From Bacteroidales bacterium (lineage in GTDB: Bacteria; Bacteroidota; Bacteroidia; Bacteroidales; P3), in assembly GCA_024400495.1 (NCBI GenBank), contig JAKSMR010000026.1, positions 1 to 35,051 of the forward strand: a stretch of 35,051 nucleotides of DNA, read 5' to 3'. The notes beneath the pieces are model-generated. The model saw nothing but the letters and a program-made list of their open reading frames with translations, was not told where the DNA came from and did no database searches. Of this stretch, positions 8,499 to 16,655 are shown piece by piece (the stretch's first letter is position 1; each line of letters starts with the position of its first letter). The translations under genes and the position numbers were made by a program.

Positions 8499-9326
8499 TT
8501 ATTGGTTGACGGAGATGTCCCAATCCAGAGCCTCCTTTGCGGGATACTTGTGGCGCAGGTAGGCGACGGTGTTGGCGAAATGGATGGTGTGGGGGTTCTG
8601 AGGCTTCTCTTCTTCGAGGCCTTCAAGCACAAACTCGTAGTAGTCGAAGTTCTGCTCGGGGTCGATGAGCGGGTGGTTGTTGAAGGGCTTGTAGAGCGCG
8701 ATGAGGGTGCTGAGGGAGCCTCGGTTCTTGGTGATGAACTCAACGATGAAGTCCTGCTGGATGCCATAGGTCTCGAGATAGATGGAGTCGGTCTTCTTGC
8801 GCAGCTTGTTGAAAGCGGCGGTGTCCACATAACGCCATTTCTCATCGAGCTTGCCCTGCTGCTTGGCTTGGGCGAATTTGGCGGAGTCGGTGCAGATGCC
8901 CTGGTGGAAGGCGTTGAGGGCTACGATCTCCTGAAGGGCTTCGACGCCAATATTGCTGTAGTCCTGCAGCTGCCAGAGGAGGCTGCTCTCGGGAGAACCT
9001 TCGACCTCGTAGGTGCCCTCGAGGTTGTTGTAGTCGCCATAGAGCTTGATCTTCTCGCCCGTCTGGGGGAGGAGGACGATGTAGTTGTTCATCGAGGTGT
9101 GGATGTTGTAGAAGCTCTCGTAGGGGAGTTTGTATCGGAACGAGAAACGGCCCTTGGCGTCGAGCTTTATGGAGTCGATGAAGAGGGGTCCTTCGCCGGG
9201 AGTGATCTCTTCGATGTAGATGGTTTTGTTGGCGCCGTTGTCGAGGGTTCCTTCAAGGGAGAAGGTGTCGCGATGGCAGGAGGCGATAAGTGCTGTTGCA
9301 AGAAGTAAGGGAAGTAAGCGTTTCAT
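8499..9326 (-). CDS. DUF4369-type lipoprotein without thioredoxin domain
   Basis: A 275-residue protein with a lipoprotein signal peptide; LIASC gives the lipobox cysteine at about residue 17. The region 20-125 (FSLEGTLDNGANKTIYIEE, then GRFSFRYKLPYESFYNI) matches the DUF4369-type domain usually found at the N-terminus of Bacteroidetes TlpA-like thiol-disulfide oxidoreductases. The rest is helical with no CxxC motif, so the thioredoxin half is missing or was never present. It starts 15 bases after the aroC stop and precedes lpxH by 9 bases. Function is unknown; an outer-membrane-anchored lipoprotein is the safest description. Confidence 0.78.
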   Translation of the reverse strand: MKRLLPLLLATALIASCHRDTFSLEGTLDNGANKTIYIEEITPGEGPLFIDSIKLDAKGRFSFRYKLPYESFYNIHTSMNNYIVLLPQTGEKIKLYGDYNNLEGTYEVEGSPESSLLWQLQDYSNIGVEALQEIVALNAFHQGICTDSAKFAQAKQQGKLDEKWRYVDTAAFNKLRKKTDSIYLETYGIQQDFIVEFITKNRGSLSTLIALYKPFNNHPLIDPEQNFDYYEFVLEGLEEEKPQNPHTIHFANTVAYLRHKYPAKEALDWDISVNQ

Positions 9327-9341
9327 GGATCGTGGTTTTGT

Positions 9342-10292
9342 TTATCGGTTAAGGTTGAAGAGCATAAGGTTGTCGAGGATGGTGAGGGCGGCCATGCTTT
9401 CTATCACTACGGCGGCTCGGGGCACATGACACATGTCGTGGCGGCCGGGCACCTCTTTGATGATATGGCTGTTGCCTTTCTGATCGATGCAGGGGAGGTT
9501 TTCTTTTACCGTGATGACGGGATGGAGGGCAACGCGGAAGAGGATAGGCATCGCGTTGGAGAGGCCTCCCATAATGCCGCCGCAATGGTTGCTCTTGGTG
9601 GTGAAGTCGGCGTTCCATTCGTCGCGGTACTCCGACCCTCTCATCTCTGCTGCGCGGAATCCGTCTCCCATCTCGAAGCCGGTTACTGAGGGGATGGAGA
9701 ACATGGCGTGGGCCAGCTGAGCGGGCAGCCGGTTGAAGAGGGGCTCTCCCAATCCGGCAGGCACGTTATCTATTTTGCATAGAACGGTGCCGCCATAGCT
9801 GTCGCTCGGGTCGTCGAACTCGGGGGTGGAGCAGGAGGAGGCGATGGCGATCCCCTTCTGCTGGAGGATCTGCTTGGCGATGGCTCCGGCCACCACTCTT
9901 GCTGCCGTCTCTCGTGCTGAGCATCGTCCGCCGCCACGATGGTCGTGGATTCCGTACTTCTGTTGCCAGGTGTAGTCGCCGTGGCCGGGACGGTAGAGCT
10001 CCTTGAGCCAGTCGTAGTCGTCGCTGCGGTGGCTTTTGTTGCGTATCATGAAGGCAAGAGGGGTTCCGAGGGTCTTGCCGTCCATCAGGCCCGAGAGCCA
10101 TTCTACCTCGTCGGCTTCTTTGCGGTCGGTAGTGCCGTTGATGTTGTCGCCTCTGCGACGGGCGAGCTCCCGTTCGATAAGAGAGAAGTCGATATCCATG
10201 TTGGCCGGACAGCCGTCGATGACGCCACCTATAGCGGCTCCGTGCGATTCGCCGAAGGTGGTGAGCCGGAAAAGTGTTCCCCAGGTGTTCAT
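9342..10292 (-). CDS. aroC: Chorismate synthase, compact form
   Basis: A 316-residue protein beginning MNTWGTLFRLTTFGESHG, the FMN/substrate-binding opening of chorismate synthase. RPGHGDYTWQQKYGIHDHRG, GGGRCSARET and the C-terminal GRHDMCHVPRA motif are also present. It converts EPSP to chorismate using reduced FMN. Usual length is about 355-365 residues. Here a stretch of roughly 35 residues is absent after residue 150, where KGIAIASSCSTPEFDDPSD runs straight into the SYGGTVLCKI strand. The reading frame is continuous, so this is a compact variant and not a frameshift. It is the first gene of a likely operon with the lipoprotein and lpxH genes. Confidence 0.93.
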   Translation of the reverse strand: MNTWGTLFRLTTFGESHGAAIGGVIDGCPANMDIDFSLIERELARRRGDNINGTTDRKEADEVEWLSGLMDGKTLGTPLAFMIRNKSHRSDDYDWLKELYRPGHGDYTWQQKYGIHDHRGGGRCSARETAARVVAGAIAKQILQQKGIAIASSCSTPEFDDPSDSYGGTVLCKIDNVPAGLGEPLFNRLPAQLAHAMFSIPSVTGFEMGDGFRAAEMRGSEYRDEWNADFTTKSNHCGGIMGGLSNAMPILFRVALHPVITVKENLPCIDQKGNSHIIKEVPGRHDMCHVPRAAVVIESMAALTILDNLMLFNLNR

Positions 10293-10312
10293 GCTTTCTT
10301 TGAAAAGATAAG

Positions 10313-10340
10313 AAGAGACGCACTCGGGCGTGCGTCTCTT
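10313..10340 (-). terminator. Hairpin terminator after the FKBP gene
   Basis: AAGAGACGCAC and GTGCGTCTCTT pair perfectly over 11 bp around a 6-base loop, just past the FKBP stop. On the minus strand a T-rich run (TTCTTATCTTTTC) follows. That run also contains TATCTTTT, one base off a -7 box, and may help to start aroC transcription. Confidence 0.75.
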
Positions 10341-10348
10341 AGTTTGGT

Positions 10349-11176
10349 TTATTTTACTTCGAGAAGTTCAACCTCGAAAATGAGGGTCGATCCGGGAGGG
10401 ATGTCGCCCACAGGCTGCTCGCCATAGCCCAGGGTGTAGGGGATGTAGAGCATATACTTGGAGCCTTCGTTCATCAGCTGCAGACCTTCGGTCCAGCCGG
10501 GGATAACCTGGTTGAGGGGGAACTCGATAGGTTCGCCGCGGTCGATGCTGCTGTCGAACTTGGTGCCGTCGATGAGGGTGCCGGTATAGTGAACCTTGAC
10601 GGTGCTGGTGGCTTTGGGCTTGGGACCGTTGCCTTCCTTGATCTTCTGGTACTGGAGTCCGCTCTTGGTGGTGAAGACCGACTTGTTGTTCTTGTTCTTC
10701 TCGAGGAACTCTTTGCCGGCTTTGATGTTGTCCTGCAGGCCGGCCATCATGGCGTTCTGCTTCTCCTGCTCGCGTTTCTCGAAGTTGGACTGGAATTCGC
10801 GCAGCAGGGCCTGTGCCTGTTTGGCGTTGAGCTTGCCTTTGCCGTTGATGGCGTCGATCATTCCCAGGCCGGCCATCTTGCCGTTGATGCCGAGGTTCTG
10901 TTTGTTCCAGTTGCTGAGGATATCCTGTCCGATGGCGTAGGAGGCGGAGTCGTTGAAGGTGCGCATGATGGCGGTAGTCTCGTTGGTGAGACGGTTGATC
11001 TGCTGATCCTTCTTAGCCATCTCGGACTGGAGTTTCTCGAGCTGGGCTGCTTTCTCTACCAGGGCGTTGTATTCGGCCTCGGGCATGGTGGCTTTGCCTT
11101 TCTTGATGGTGACGTTCTGGGCCATAGCCATAGTGCCTATCGCGAGAAGGGAGGCAAGGATGATAGTCTTTTTCAT
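10349..11176 (-). CDS. FKBP-type peptidyl-prolyl cis-trans isomerase, exported
   Basis: From the ATG at 11176 this is 275 residues with a signal peptide ([20 protein letters not shown]); a start at 11239 would place 21 residues before the signal. Residues about 35-150 are the helical FKBP_N dimerisation region (Mip/FkpA type). Residues about 165-275 are the FKBP domain with [30 protein letters not shown] and IPYTLGYGE. The protein speeds proline isomerisation during folding of periplasmic or outer-membrane proteins. It lies downstream of the butyrate kinase gene, separated by a strong hairpin, and ends in its own terminator. Confidence 0.92.
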   Translation of the reverse strand: MKKTIILASLLAIGTMAMAQNVTIKKGKATMPEAEYNALVEKAAQLEKLQSEMAKKDQQINRLTNETTAIMRTFNDSASYAIGQDILSNWNKQNLGINGKMAGLGMIDAINGKGKLNAKQAQALLREFQSNFEKREQEKQNAMMAGLQDNIKAGKEFLEKNKNNKSVFTTKSGLQYQKIKEGNGPKPKATSTVKVHYTGTLIDGTKFDSSIDRGEPIEFPLNQVIPGWTEGLQLMNEGSKYMLYIPYTLGYGEQPVGDIPPGSTLIFEVELLEVK

Positions 11177-11226
11177 GGTATTTAATGTCTTTATATAGGA
11201 GGGGTAGTCCTGTCGATAGGGTATAA

Positions 11227-11262
11227 CGAAACCGTGCAACGAGGTTCTCTTGCACGGTTTCG
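11227..11262. terminator. Perfect 13-bp hairpin between butyrate kinase and FKBP genes
   Basis: CGAAACCGTGCAA and TTGCACGGTTTCG pair perfectly with a 10-base loop. It sits 13 bases past the butyrate kinase stop and so likely ends or protects that message. The run after it on the minus strand (TTATACCC) is only weakly T-rich. Confidence 0.7.
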
Positions 11263-11275
11263 GAGTGGATGATTC

Positions 11276-12367
11276 TTATTTGTATTCCTTAGCAGGAACG
11301 CCGTTGAGGATCTCGTTACCGCAGATAGCGAGAGCGAGCATCTCGTTCTCACCCTTGGCGATGTGTACGGGGGCAATCCAGTCGATGCGCTCGGTAATCT
11401 GAGCCATCCAAGGTTTGCTGTAGGCGATACCGCCGGTGAGGATGATGGCGTCGACTTTACCCTTGACGGCAGCGGCAACGCGGCTGATTTCGAGGGCTAC
11501 CTGATAGCAGAAAGCGTCAACGAGGAGCTTGCATTTCTCGTCGCCGGCGAGGGCGCGTTTTTCAACTTCGTAGGCGTCGTTGGTGCCGAGGTATGCAACG
11601 AAACCACCTTCGGCGGTGACCATCTTCTTGACCTTGGCCATGTCGTATTTGCCGGAGAAGCAAACCTCGATGAGCTTGCTGGCGTTGATGGAGCCTGCGC
11701 GGGTGGGGGAGAAAGCGCCGAGACCGCAGAGTGCGCGGTTAACCTCGATGCAACGGCCGTGCTCGTGGCAACCTACCGAAACGCCACCGCCCATGTGAGC
11801 AATGATGAGGTTCATGTCTTCGTAGCGCTTGCCCTGTTCGCGAGCATAGAGCTTACCGGTCATGCGCTGGTTGAGGCAATGCCAGATGACGCCTTCGCGG
11901 TCGGCTTCGAGGTCGAACTCGGGGTGGCCGGTGATTTTTGCGTACTCGGGACGTTCGTCAACGATACCGGGGTCGGCGATGTAAGCAGCGTCGAGGCCGA
12001 TCATCTTGGCGATAGAGTCGGCGATGAGAGAGCCAAGGTCGCAAGCGTGCTTGCCCTGAACACCCTGGATGCACTCCATCTTCATAAGGTCGTTAACGCG
12101 GTAGGTACCTGCTTCGCAGGGGCGGGTGAGACCGCCGCGGCCCATGACGCATGCAATCTGGTCGCGGGTAACACCGTGACGGTCGAGCATAGCGATGATA
12201 GCGTCTTTGCGATAGTCGAACTGGTCGGCAATTTCGTGGAACTTCTGGATCTCCTCGATGGGGTGGGAGATGTTCTCGGTGAAAACTTCGGTTTCGCCCT
12301 CATAGATTGCGCACTTGGTGGAAGTGGCACCGGGGTTGATTACTAAAGTGTATCTTTTTTCGCTCAT
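11276..12367 (-). CDS. buk: Butyrate kinase
   Basis: Using the ATG at 12367 gives 363 residues starting MSEKRYTLVINPGATSTKCA, the phosphate-binding opening of the acetate/butyrate kinase (ASKHA) family. Other landmarks are VMGRGGLTRPCEAGTYRVN, LIIAHMGGGVSVGCHEHGR, GAFSPTRAGS and the C-terminal ILTGGIAYS. It interconverts butyryl phosphate plus ADP with butyrate plus ATP, the last energy-yielding step of butyrate fermentation. Branched-chain acyl phosphates are possible substrates too. The partner phosphotransbutyrylase is not in this window. A consensus promoter lies about 130 bases upstream, leaving a long, possibly structured leader. Confidence 0.95.
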   Translation of the reverse strand: MSEKRYTLVINPGATSTKCAIYEGETEVFTENISHPIEEIQKFHEIADQFDYRKDAIIAMLDRHGVTRDQIACVMGRGGLTRPCEAGTYRVNDLMKMECIQGVQGKHACDLGSLIADSIAKMIGLDAAYIADPGIVDERPEYAKITGHPEFDLEADREGVIWHCLNQRMTGKLYAREQGKRYEDMNLIIAHMGGGVSVGCHEHGRCIEVNRALCGLGAFSPTRAGSINASKLIEVCFSGKYDMAKVKKMVTAEGGFVAYLGTNDAYEVEKRALAGDEKCKLLVDAFCYQVALEISRVAAAVKGKVDAIILTGGIAYSKPWMAQITERIDWIAPVHIAKGENEMLALAICGNEILNGVPAKEYK

Positions 12368-12490
12368 AGTAAGTTTATGTATTTTTTTATTGTTATTCAA
12401 GAATTATTTGTCGGCAATCCTACATCCTCTCATATCGCTCCAGCACACGTTTTCAGGCGTTTTTCCGCCGATGGCATAAGTAGGATTTCC
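12368..12490 (-). promoter_or_regulatory. Long 5' leader of butyrate kinase, candidate structured RNA
   Basis: Transcription from the promoter at 12496-12526 gives a leader of about 120 bases. In the RNA sense, ATCCTAC near the 5' side can pair with GTAGGAT about 60 bases later, and GGCG can pair with CGCC across GAAAAA. The duplicated copy at 16343-16440 keeps comparable pairings (TTCTACC with GGTAGGA; GGC with GCC) despite substitutions. It is not recognised as a known riboswitch class. Confidence 0.4.
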
Positions 12491-12720
12491 AACTGCAAAG
12501 ATACAAACATTTTCTCACATAGCAAAAGCCTTTTTCAACAAAAAGCCCGCAAAAGGGGAATAAGGTGTTGATAACTTATTTATGAATGTGAAAATGAGGT
12601 TTTTGTGATTTGATAAATAATTTGCCTCTTTCCGTTTTTCTTTCGAGGTCGGGGTTTGGGAGGGAACAAAACGGAAGAGGGAGTACCGAAGAAAAGGATG
12701 AGGCGCCCGGGAAGAGCCTG
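12397..12720. repeat. Left copy of duplicated intergenic region (promoter segment)
   Basis: This roughly 300-base segment upstream of butyrate kinase aligns along its length with 16341-16650. Shared blocks include ATTTGTCGG, CACGTTTTCAGGC, GCAAAAGCCTTTTTCAACA and TGTTGATAACTTATTTATGA. No gene is seen from 12368 to 12932. Near 12740-12810 the sequence holds degenerate units related to the 22-bp repeat at 16656, in both orientations. Confidence 0.85.
12496..12526 (-). promoter_or_regulatory. Consensus Bacteroidetes promoter for butyrate kinase
   Basis: On the minus strand a TTTG -33 box (12523-12526) is followed after exactly 19 bases by a perfect TATCTTTG -7 box (12496-12503). This is the best promoter in the window and is oriented toward butyrate kinase. 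Its duplicated copy near 16433-16440 has lost one base of the -7 box. Confidence 0.85.
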
Positions 12721-12737
12721 AGTGGTAGAGGAGATCG

Positions 12738-12816
12738 GTCTGTGCAGCACCCATAGTAGGCCTATAATTGTAGACGTTGAATGGACGCTACATAGACGCT
12801 ACATGGGTGGATGACG
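12738..12816. repeat. Degenerate units of the 22-bp repeat family
   Basis: AGCACCCATAGTAGGCCT in forward sense and GACGCTACATAGACGCTACATGGGTG in reverse sense resemble the unit TCTAGCACCCATGTAGCGCCTG found in tandem at 16656-16809. Position relative to the duplicated promoter segment is the same in both copies. Confidence 0.55.
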
Positions 12817-12932
12817 CATAGGACTAGTGTGTCCCGTTCCCTTCAATGAGTCCTCCGGCAGGGGAATGTCGCCTCCCTTGTTCTGCCTGTCGGGATTGTC
12901 TCGCTGTTTTCATGAAGCTGGAAGGTGTGTTG

Positions 12933-14405
12933 CTATTTCACCACTAGCTTCTTCGACACCATCCCTTTGTCGGTAAGGATTCTCACGATGTAGTTGCCGG
13001 GGTCTATGTTCTGCAAACGGAGCACCACACGATGGTCGTCAACGTTGTTCTCCAATATCGGAGTTCCGTTGATGGAGAAGAGCTCTATATGCCTCATGGT
13101 GGCAGAAGAGGAGATGGTCACTTCTTCTCTCGCGGGGTTAGGCATCAGCTTCACTTTCAGTTCTTCGGAAGGGACGATGGGGATGTTCAGGATGGCTCCG
13201 TTCTCAATTCTGATGCTGTCCCATTCGCTATAATAGAGTGTGTCGATGTGGCATTGGGCTCGCAGTTTGATCTTGTAGGTGATGGTAGAGTCGAGGTTGG
13301 TGAGCATATACGATGGTGTTGGGCAGTCTACCCACGTGCAGCTGTCGTCGGGGGTGCCATAAGGACCGTAAATCAGTTCCCATCTGGTGCTGTATTGGGA
13401 GGAAGACCATGTGATTGTTGTGGAGCTGGCGTTGTGGCGTTCGGCCTGGATGTCGGAGACTATAGGGCAGGCGTCCTCATAGATGGCCCACATCATGGGG
13501 AATTCACCATGCAATGTCGTGTAGAAATCATACCATTGGAGAGCCTTGGTGCCAAACCAGCTGTTGTCTAATAATGACAGGCATTTCTTGTGGCAGATTT
13601 CAAAAGCGCAACCAGGTATGCCGTCCGATCCAAAGTGATAGCCGGTGTAGTAGGCCGCCACATACTCGGTGTCGGGCCAGTTGGGGGCTCGTCGAACATC
13701 TTGTGAGAATGTAGAGAACCCGATATAAAAGGAGTCTTTCACCAATGTGGGCGTGTCAAAATAGAATTCTCTAAGGGGGAATACTTCGACGGTGTCTGCA
13801 ATATCATATTCGCAGCAGTAGGTGGTGTTGTTAGGGGTATGGCGCATTCGTGCCTTGAAATATTTGCAGGGGGTTTCCATATCCCAGACGAGGTCCTGCA
13901 TGCATATCAAGGTGTCGGGGCGTGCGTCGTAGAAATACAGATGTTCGGCGGTATCGGGAGGCAGTCCGCAGAAATGGCTCCAGAAGGAAGACTCGGGGTA
14001 GTGTTCGTAGTTGTAGTAATGAGGGGTAATGACGCCAGCGAGGCCTTTTACGAAGATAGGATGGTCGGTGTAATGGTACCACATCTCCTTGTGGCGCTCA
14101 CTCGGACGGCAGGATTTTGATATTGAATGTTTAAGTTCATATATGAGAGGGATCTTTACGGGAGCATATCCCATCACCGACACCCATACTCCATTTACCG
14201 AATCGTAGTATCGGTCTATCTCAGTCATTTCGATGATGGTGACCGAGGAGTCGGGGGAGTCGAGCCAGGCGTCGGGGTCGAAGAATCTGAAATAGTCCGG
14301 GCTGATACCATTAACGGTGTCTCTGCATGTCTGGTTGAAAACTTGTCCTTGTCCGATGGTGGCACAAAGGAGGAATATTGTAGCAAGTATGATGGTCTTT
14401 TTCAT
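12933..14405 (-). CDS. Secreted T9SS-sorted protein, cassette gene A, copy 1
   Basis: A 490-residue protein with a signal peptide (about 1-20). Mature protein starts with QTCRDTVNGISPDYFRFFDP. The first 300 residues are an uncharacterised Tyr/Trp/Cys-rich domain. Residues about 318-405 read like a fibronectin type III fold (TTITWSSSQYSTRWELIYGP, then YMLTNLDSTITYKIKLRAQC). The last 75 residues are a type A T9SS sorting domain (LMPNPAREEVTISSSA, IELFSINGTPILE, GNYIVRILTDKG, ending KKLVVK). The protein should therefore be exported by T9SS and attached to the cell surface or released. It follows gene B after 72 bases and closely resembles copy 2. Function unknown. Confidence 0.88.
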   Translation of the reverse strand: MKKTIILATIFLLCATIGQGQVFNQTCRDTVNGISPDYFRFFDPDAWLDSPDSSVTIIEMTEIDRYYDSVNGVWVSVMGYAPVKIPLIYELKHSISKSCRPSERHKEMWYHYTDHPIFVKGLAGVITPHYYNYEHYPESSFWSHFCGLPPDTAEHLYFYDARPDTLICMQDLVWDMETPCKYFKARMRHTPNNTTYCCEYDIADTVEVFPLREFYFDTPTLVKDSFYIGFSTFSQDVRRAPNWPDTEYVAAYYTGYHFGSDGIPGCAFEICHKKCLSLLDNSWFGTKALQWYDFYTTLHGEFPMMWAIYEDACPIVSDIQAERHNASSTTITWSSSQYSTRWELIYGPYGTPDDSCTWVDCPTPSYMLTNLDSTITYKIKLRAQCHIDTLYYSEWDSIRIENGAILNIPIVPSEELKVKLMPNPAREEVTISSSATMRHIELFSINGTPILENNVDDHRVVLRLQNIDPGNYIVRILTDKGMVSKKLVVK

Positions 14406-14477
14406 GGTTGCCTGTCTTTAGGAATTTGCTGGGGGGGGGCTGGTGGTTCGAAAGAAAACGCTTTTTTAGTGGAGGCG

Positions 14478-15848
14478 TTAGTCGCATTGGATGCTTGCGT
14501 CCTGCTCTGTGACTTCGGGTAGTGAAGGCCTGTAGTACACATTGAACAAACTCACCGTGAGCTGGCCGTAATTCTCTAGTGTTTTGAATGTTGTTGCGTC
14601 CCGAACCAATGATAGGACCGGGTGTTCGAAGCAAGGTGAGTTGGATGAAAGGGTGTCTCGGCAATAGTCTAATACGTTGACATGATTTCCCGAAACGACA
14701 AAATCCTCTTCGTCGGTTGTGGCAGTAATGCTGCTCCCCGTCAGGGCGTGTGTTTCGTCGGTATGGAAAGGGACAAAAGGAAAGCTTCGCAGGTCGTATT
14801 GTATCACCAGTGAGGGCACTTGGTTGACGGGGTAGCCTGTGCCGTAGAGCACGCATATCGTTTTGTGGTTTCTGACAAAAGCAGCCTCCTTTATCACCCG
14901 GTAGGTGTCGGCGTCGGGCGACAGCGACAGCCTTCTTTGTAGAGGGGCGTGGTCTGTCGTTGAAGAAAAGTCGTAAATGTCCAGAACGAGCCTGCTGACC
15001 TGCTCGTAGGGAAGACCTTGATACAGAGCACCGAAGTCGAGCCCCATGGCTGGACATTCGACGAGCCGCACAGGACCGAAACTGCGGTTGTCGTTCTGCG
15101 AGAACGAGTAGCGGGAGGTGGGGAGAGGAGATGACATGTTTTCAAAGACTCGGTAGGCAATCGAGGCTGCGGCCCCGGCCTCGGGGAAGATTCGTGCAAC
15201 AGAGATAAGGTGGTCTCCGCTCACGATGATGTCGTCATAGTGCTCGTCGCCTCCTGCGTGGTATGCCCTTCTGAAATGGGGACTTCCCGGAACCCAGTCG
15301 AAGAGGCTTCGAGTGTCGACGCTCTCGGTCCGGATTTCGGAATAGCGGGTAGAGACATGTTCGTCGCCCACAAAAACGACATGTGTCGTTCCTATGTGGT
15401 CGTGGAAGACGGCCATGTTGCTGAAGTTGCGGAAGAAAGCCATGCTGCTCATCGCGTCGTCTCTGACGGGCAGGCTGGCGATGTCGGGCAGGCAGTAGCG
15501 GATGCTGTCTTGCTGGGCAAAGGTTTCGTCGATGCTGAAATAGCCCATCAGTCCCGATTGTTGCCTGGTTCTGCCTACAAAATAGAGTTTGTCATCCAGG
15601 ATGTCGAAGTCGGTAACTGTGTAGCCGTCCACAAGCCGTGCGGCAACGATATGGTTGCTGGTTTTATCAATCAGCAGGAATGAACTCCTGCTGTCGTTAT
15701 CGCGAGTGTAGGCGATCAGGTAGCGCTGGTTCCAGTCGCGGATGATCGAGTTCGTGTCGCTTTCGAATTCGGTCTGCACTATGCTCGGCTGAGAGAGCAC
15801 GGTCAGAGCGCAGGCTGTAAAAATCAGGAATAGGATTCTGGTTTTCAT
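14478..15848 (-). CDS. Secreted protein of unknown function, cassette gene B, copy 1
   Basis: The ATG at 15848 is preferred because it opens a signal peptide (MKTRILFLIFTACALTVLSQ) and lies just after a -7 box; a start at 15941 would precede the promoter. The 456-residue protein has repeated short strands such as NHIVAARLVDGYTVTDFDIL, YFVGRTRQQSG, YDDIIVSGDHLISVAR and ICVLYGTG, suggesting a beta-propeller-like fold. There is no T9SS sorting domain. It ends in IQCD: a cysteine two residues from the C-terminus is conserved in all three copies (QCD, RCN, LCH). It heads a two-gene unit with gene A. No function is recognised. Confidence 0.85.
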   Translation of the reverse strand: MKTRILFLIFTACALTVLSQPSIVQTEFESDTNSIIRDWNQRYLIAYTRDNDSRSSFLLIDKTSNHIVAARLVDGYTVTDFDILDDKLYFVGRTRQQSGLMGYFSIDETFAQQDSIRYCLPDIASLPVRDDAMSSMAFFRNFSNMAVFHDHIGTTHVVFVGDEHVSTRYSEIRTESVDTRSLFDWVPGSPHFRRAYHAGGDEHYDDIIVSGDHLISVARIFPEAGAAASIAYRVFENMSSPLPTSRYSFSQNDNRSFGPVRLVECPAMGLDFGALYQGLPYEQVSRLVLDIYDFSSTTDHAPLQRRLSLSPDADTYRVIKEAAFVRNHKTICVLYGTGYPVNQVPSLVIQYDLRSFPFVPFHTDETHALTGSSITATTDEEDFVVSGNHVNVLDYCRDTLSSNSPCFEHPVLSLVRDATTFKTLENYGQLTVSLFNVYYRPSLPEVTEQDASIQCD

Positions 15849-15871
15849 ACAGGGCGTTTTTTTTTCGGTTG

Positions 15872-15879
15872 CAAAATTA
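15872..15879 (-). promoter_or_regulatory. -7 box (TAATTTTG) of cassette copy 1
   Basis: On the minus strand TAATTTTG lies 23 bases before the preferred gene B start. The equivalent box in copy 2 is at 19860-19867. Confidence 0.65.
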
Positions 15880-15993
15880 CGCATTTTTTTTAATAAGAGC
15901 ATTTTTTTTAACTTTCTTAACTTTTTATTGTTGGATATCAATAGGATATGTTTTTTTGGTGGAGGAGCCTCTTCTGTTTGCCTGGATGCAAAG

Positions 15994-16027
15994 AGCCCGG
16001 GGCGGAGACAGCTCTCCGCCCCGGGCT
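15994..16027. terminator. 14-bp GC-rich hairpin after the YitT fragment
   Basis: AGCCCGGGGCGGAG and CTCCGCCCCGGGCT pair perfectly around ACAGCT. The corresponding position in the other copy (19996-20028) has a hairpin of different sequence, so structure rather than sequence was kept after duplication. It sits between the YitT fragment and gene B. Confidence 0.7.
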
Positions 16028-16051
16028 AGATATCGTCATGGATGCCGTCAG

Positions 16052-16342
16052 CTACTCGGCGTGGTTCTTCTTCTCTTTGCTGTTCTTGTTCCACGGGCCA
16101 TACACCTCGCTCACGTTGCCGGCGGTGATGAAGGCGTTGATTCCGTTGGTGTTGATGAACTTCATCAGCTCGGCGAAGTCGTCCTTGCTCAACAGCGCCT
16201 GGAGCTCGATGCTGTGCTGGTTGCTGTAGCCGCCCACCACGTCGTAGAGTGTGCATCCGCGATGGAGGTCGTTGATGATATATTGGCGCACACGCTCGTG
16301 CTCGTGGGTAACGATGCACACGCGCTTCTTGTTATTCAGCAT
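16052..16342 (-). pseudogene. Truncated YitT-family protein (C-terminal third), duplication remnant
   Basis: The 96 residues from MLNNKKRVCIVTHEHERV to KKNHAE are nearly identical to the last 96 residues of the full YitT-family gene at 20057-20977; the differences seen are I/V, L/P and R/S near the end. All membrane segments are missing, leaving only the DUF2179-type cytoplasmic domain. The ATG used is an internal methionine in the parent gene. Upstream sequence switches at once to a copy of the butyrate kinase promoter region, so a cytosolic regulatory-domain peptide might still be made, although the copied -7 box is damaged. Confidence 0.88.
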
Positions 16343-16345
16343 TAT
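16328..16345. other. Tandem duplication junction
   Basis: To the left the sequence is the YitT coding region (as at 20332-20347); to the right it is the butyrate kinase leader (as at 12397 onward). Both parents carry a near-identical stretch at the join, TTGTTGTTCA in YitT and TTGTTATTCA in the kinase leader, and the hybrid has TTGTTATTCAGCAT. This is microhomology of about ten bases. Confidence 0.8.
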
Positions 16346-16650
16346 TTGTCGGCTATCCTACCTCTGTCCATCTAGCGCCAACGCACGTTTTCAGGCTTTT
16401 TTGTGCCGACGGCATCGGTAGAATTTCCAACTGCAAGATACGAACATTTTCGCATATAGCAAAAGCCTTTTTCAACAAAATGGCCGAAAAAGGGGAATGA
16501 TATGTTGATAACTTATTTATGAGTGTGAAAATGAATGTTTTGTGATTTGGTAAATAATTCGTTGGTTTCGCTCCTTTTTGTGGATGATGTTGGTGAAGGA
16601 ACAGAGCGGAGCGAAGAAACCCGAAAAAAGCCGAAGATGTCTGCCGAAGA
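16341..16650. repeat. Right copy of duplicated butyrate kinase promoter region
   Basis: Aligns with 12397-12720. The -7 box copy reads CAAGATA on the plus strand where the parent reads CAAAGATA, a one-base deletion that changes TATCTTTG to TATCTTG; the CAAA of the -33 box is kept. The gap from 16343 to 16970 holds no gene apart from this copy and the tandem repeat next to it. Confidence 0.85.
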
Positions 16651-16655
16651 GTCCT

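Noticed and set aside
7878-9308. 476-codon plus-strand frame opposite lpxH and the lipoprotein gene
   Set aside because: Spans two convincing genes on the other strand and has the same Val/Glu/Gly shadow composition.
15849-15941. Upstream start for gene B copy 1
   Set aside because: It would place about 31 residues before the signal peptide and precede the -7 box; copy 2 has no matching extension.
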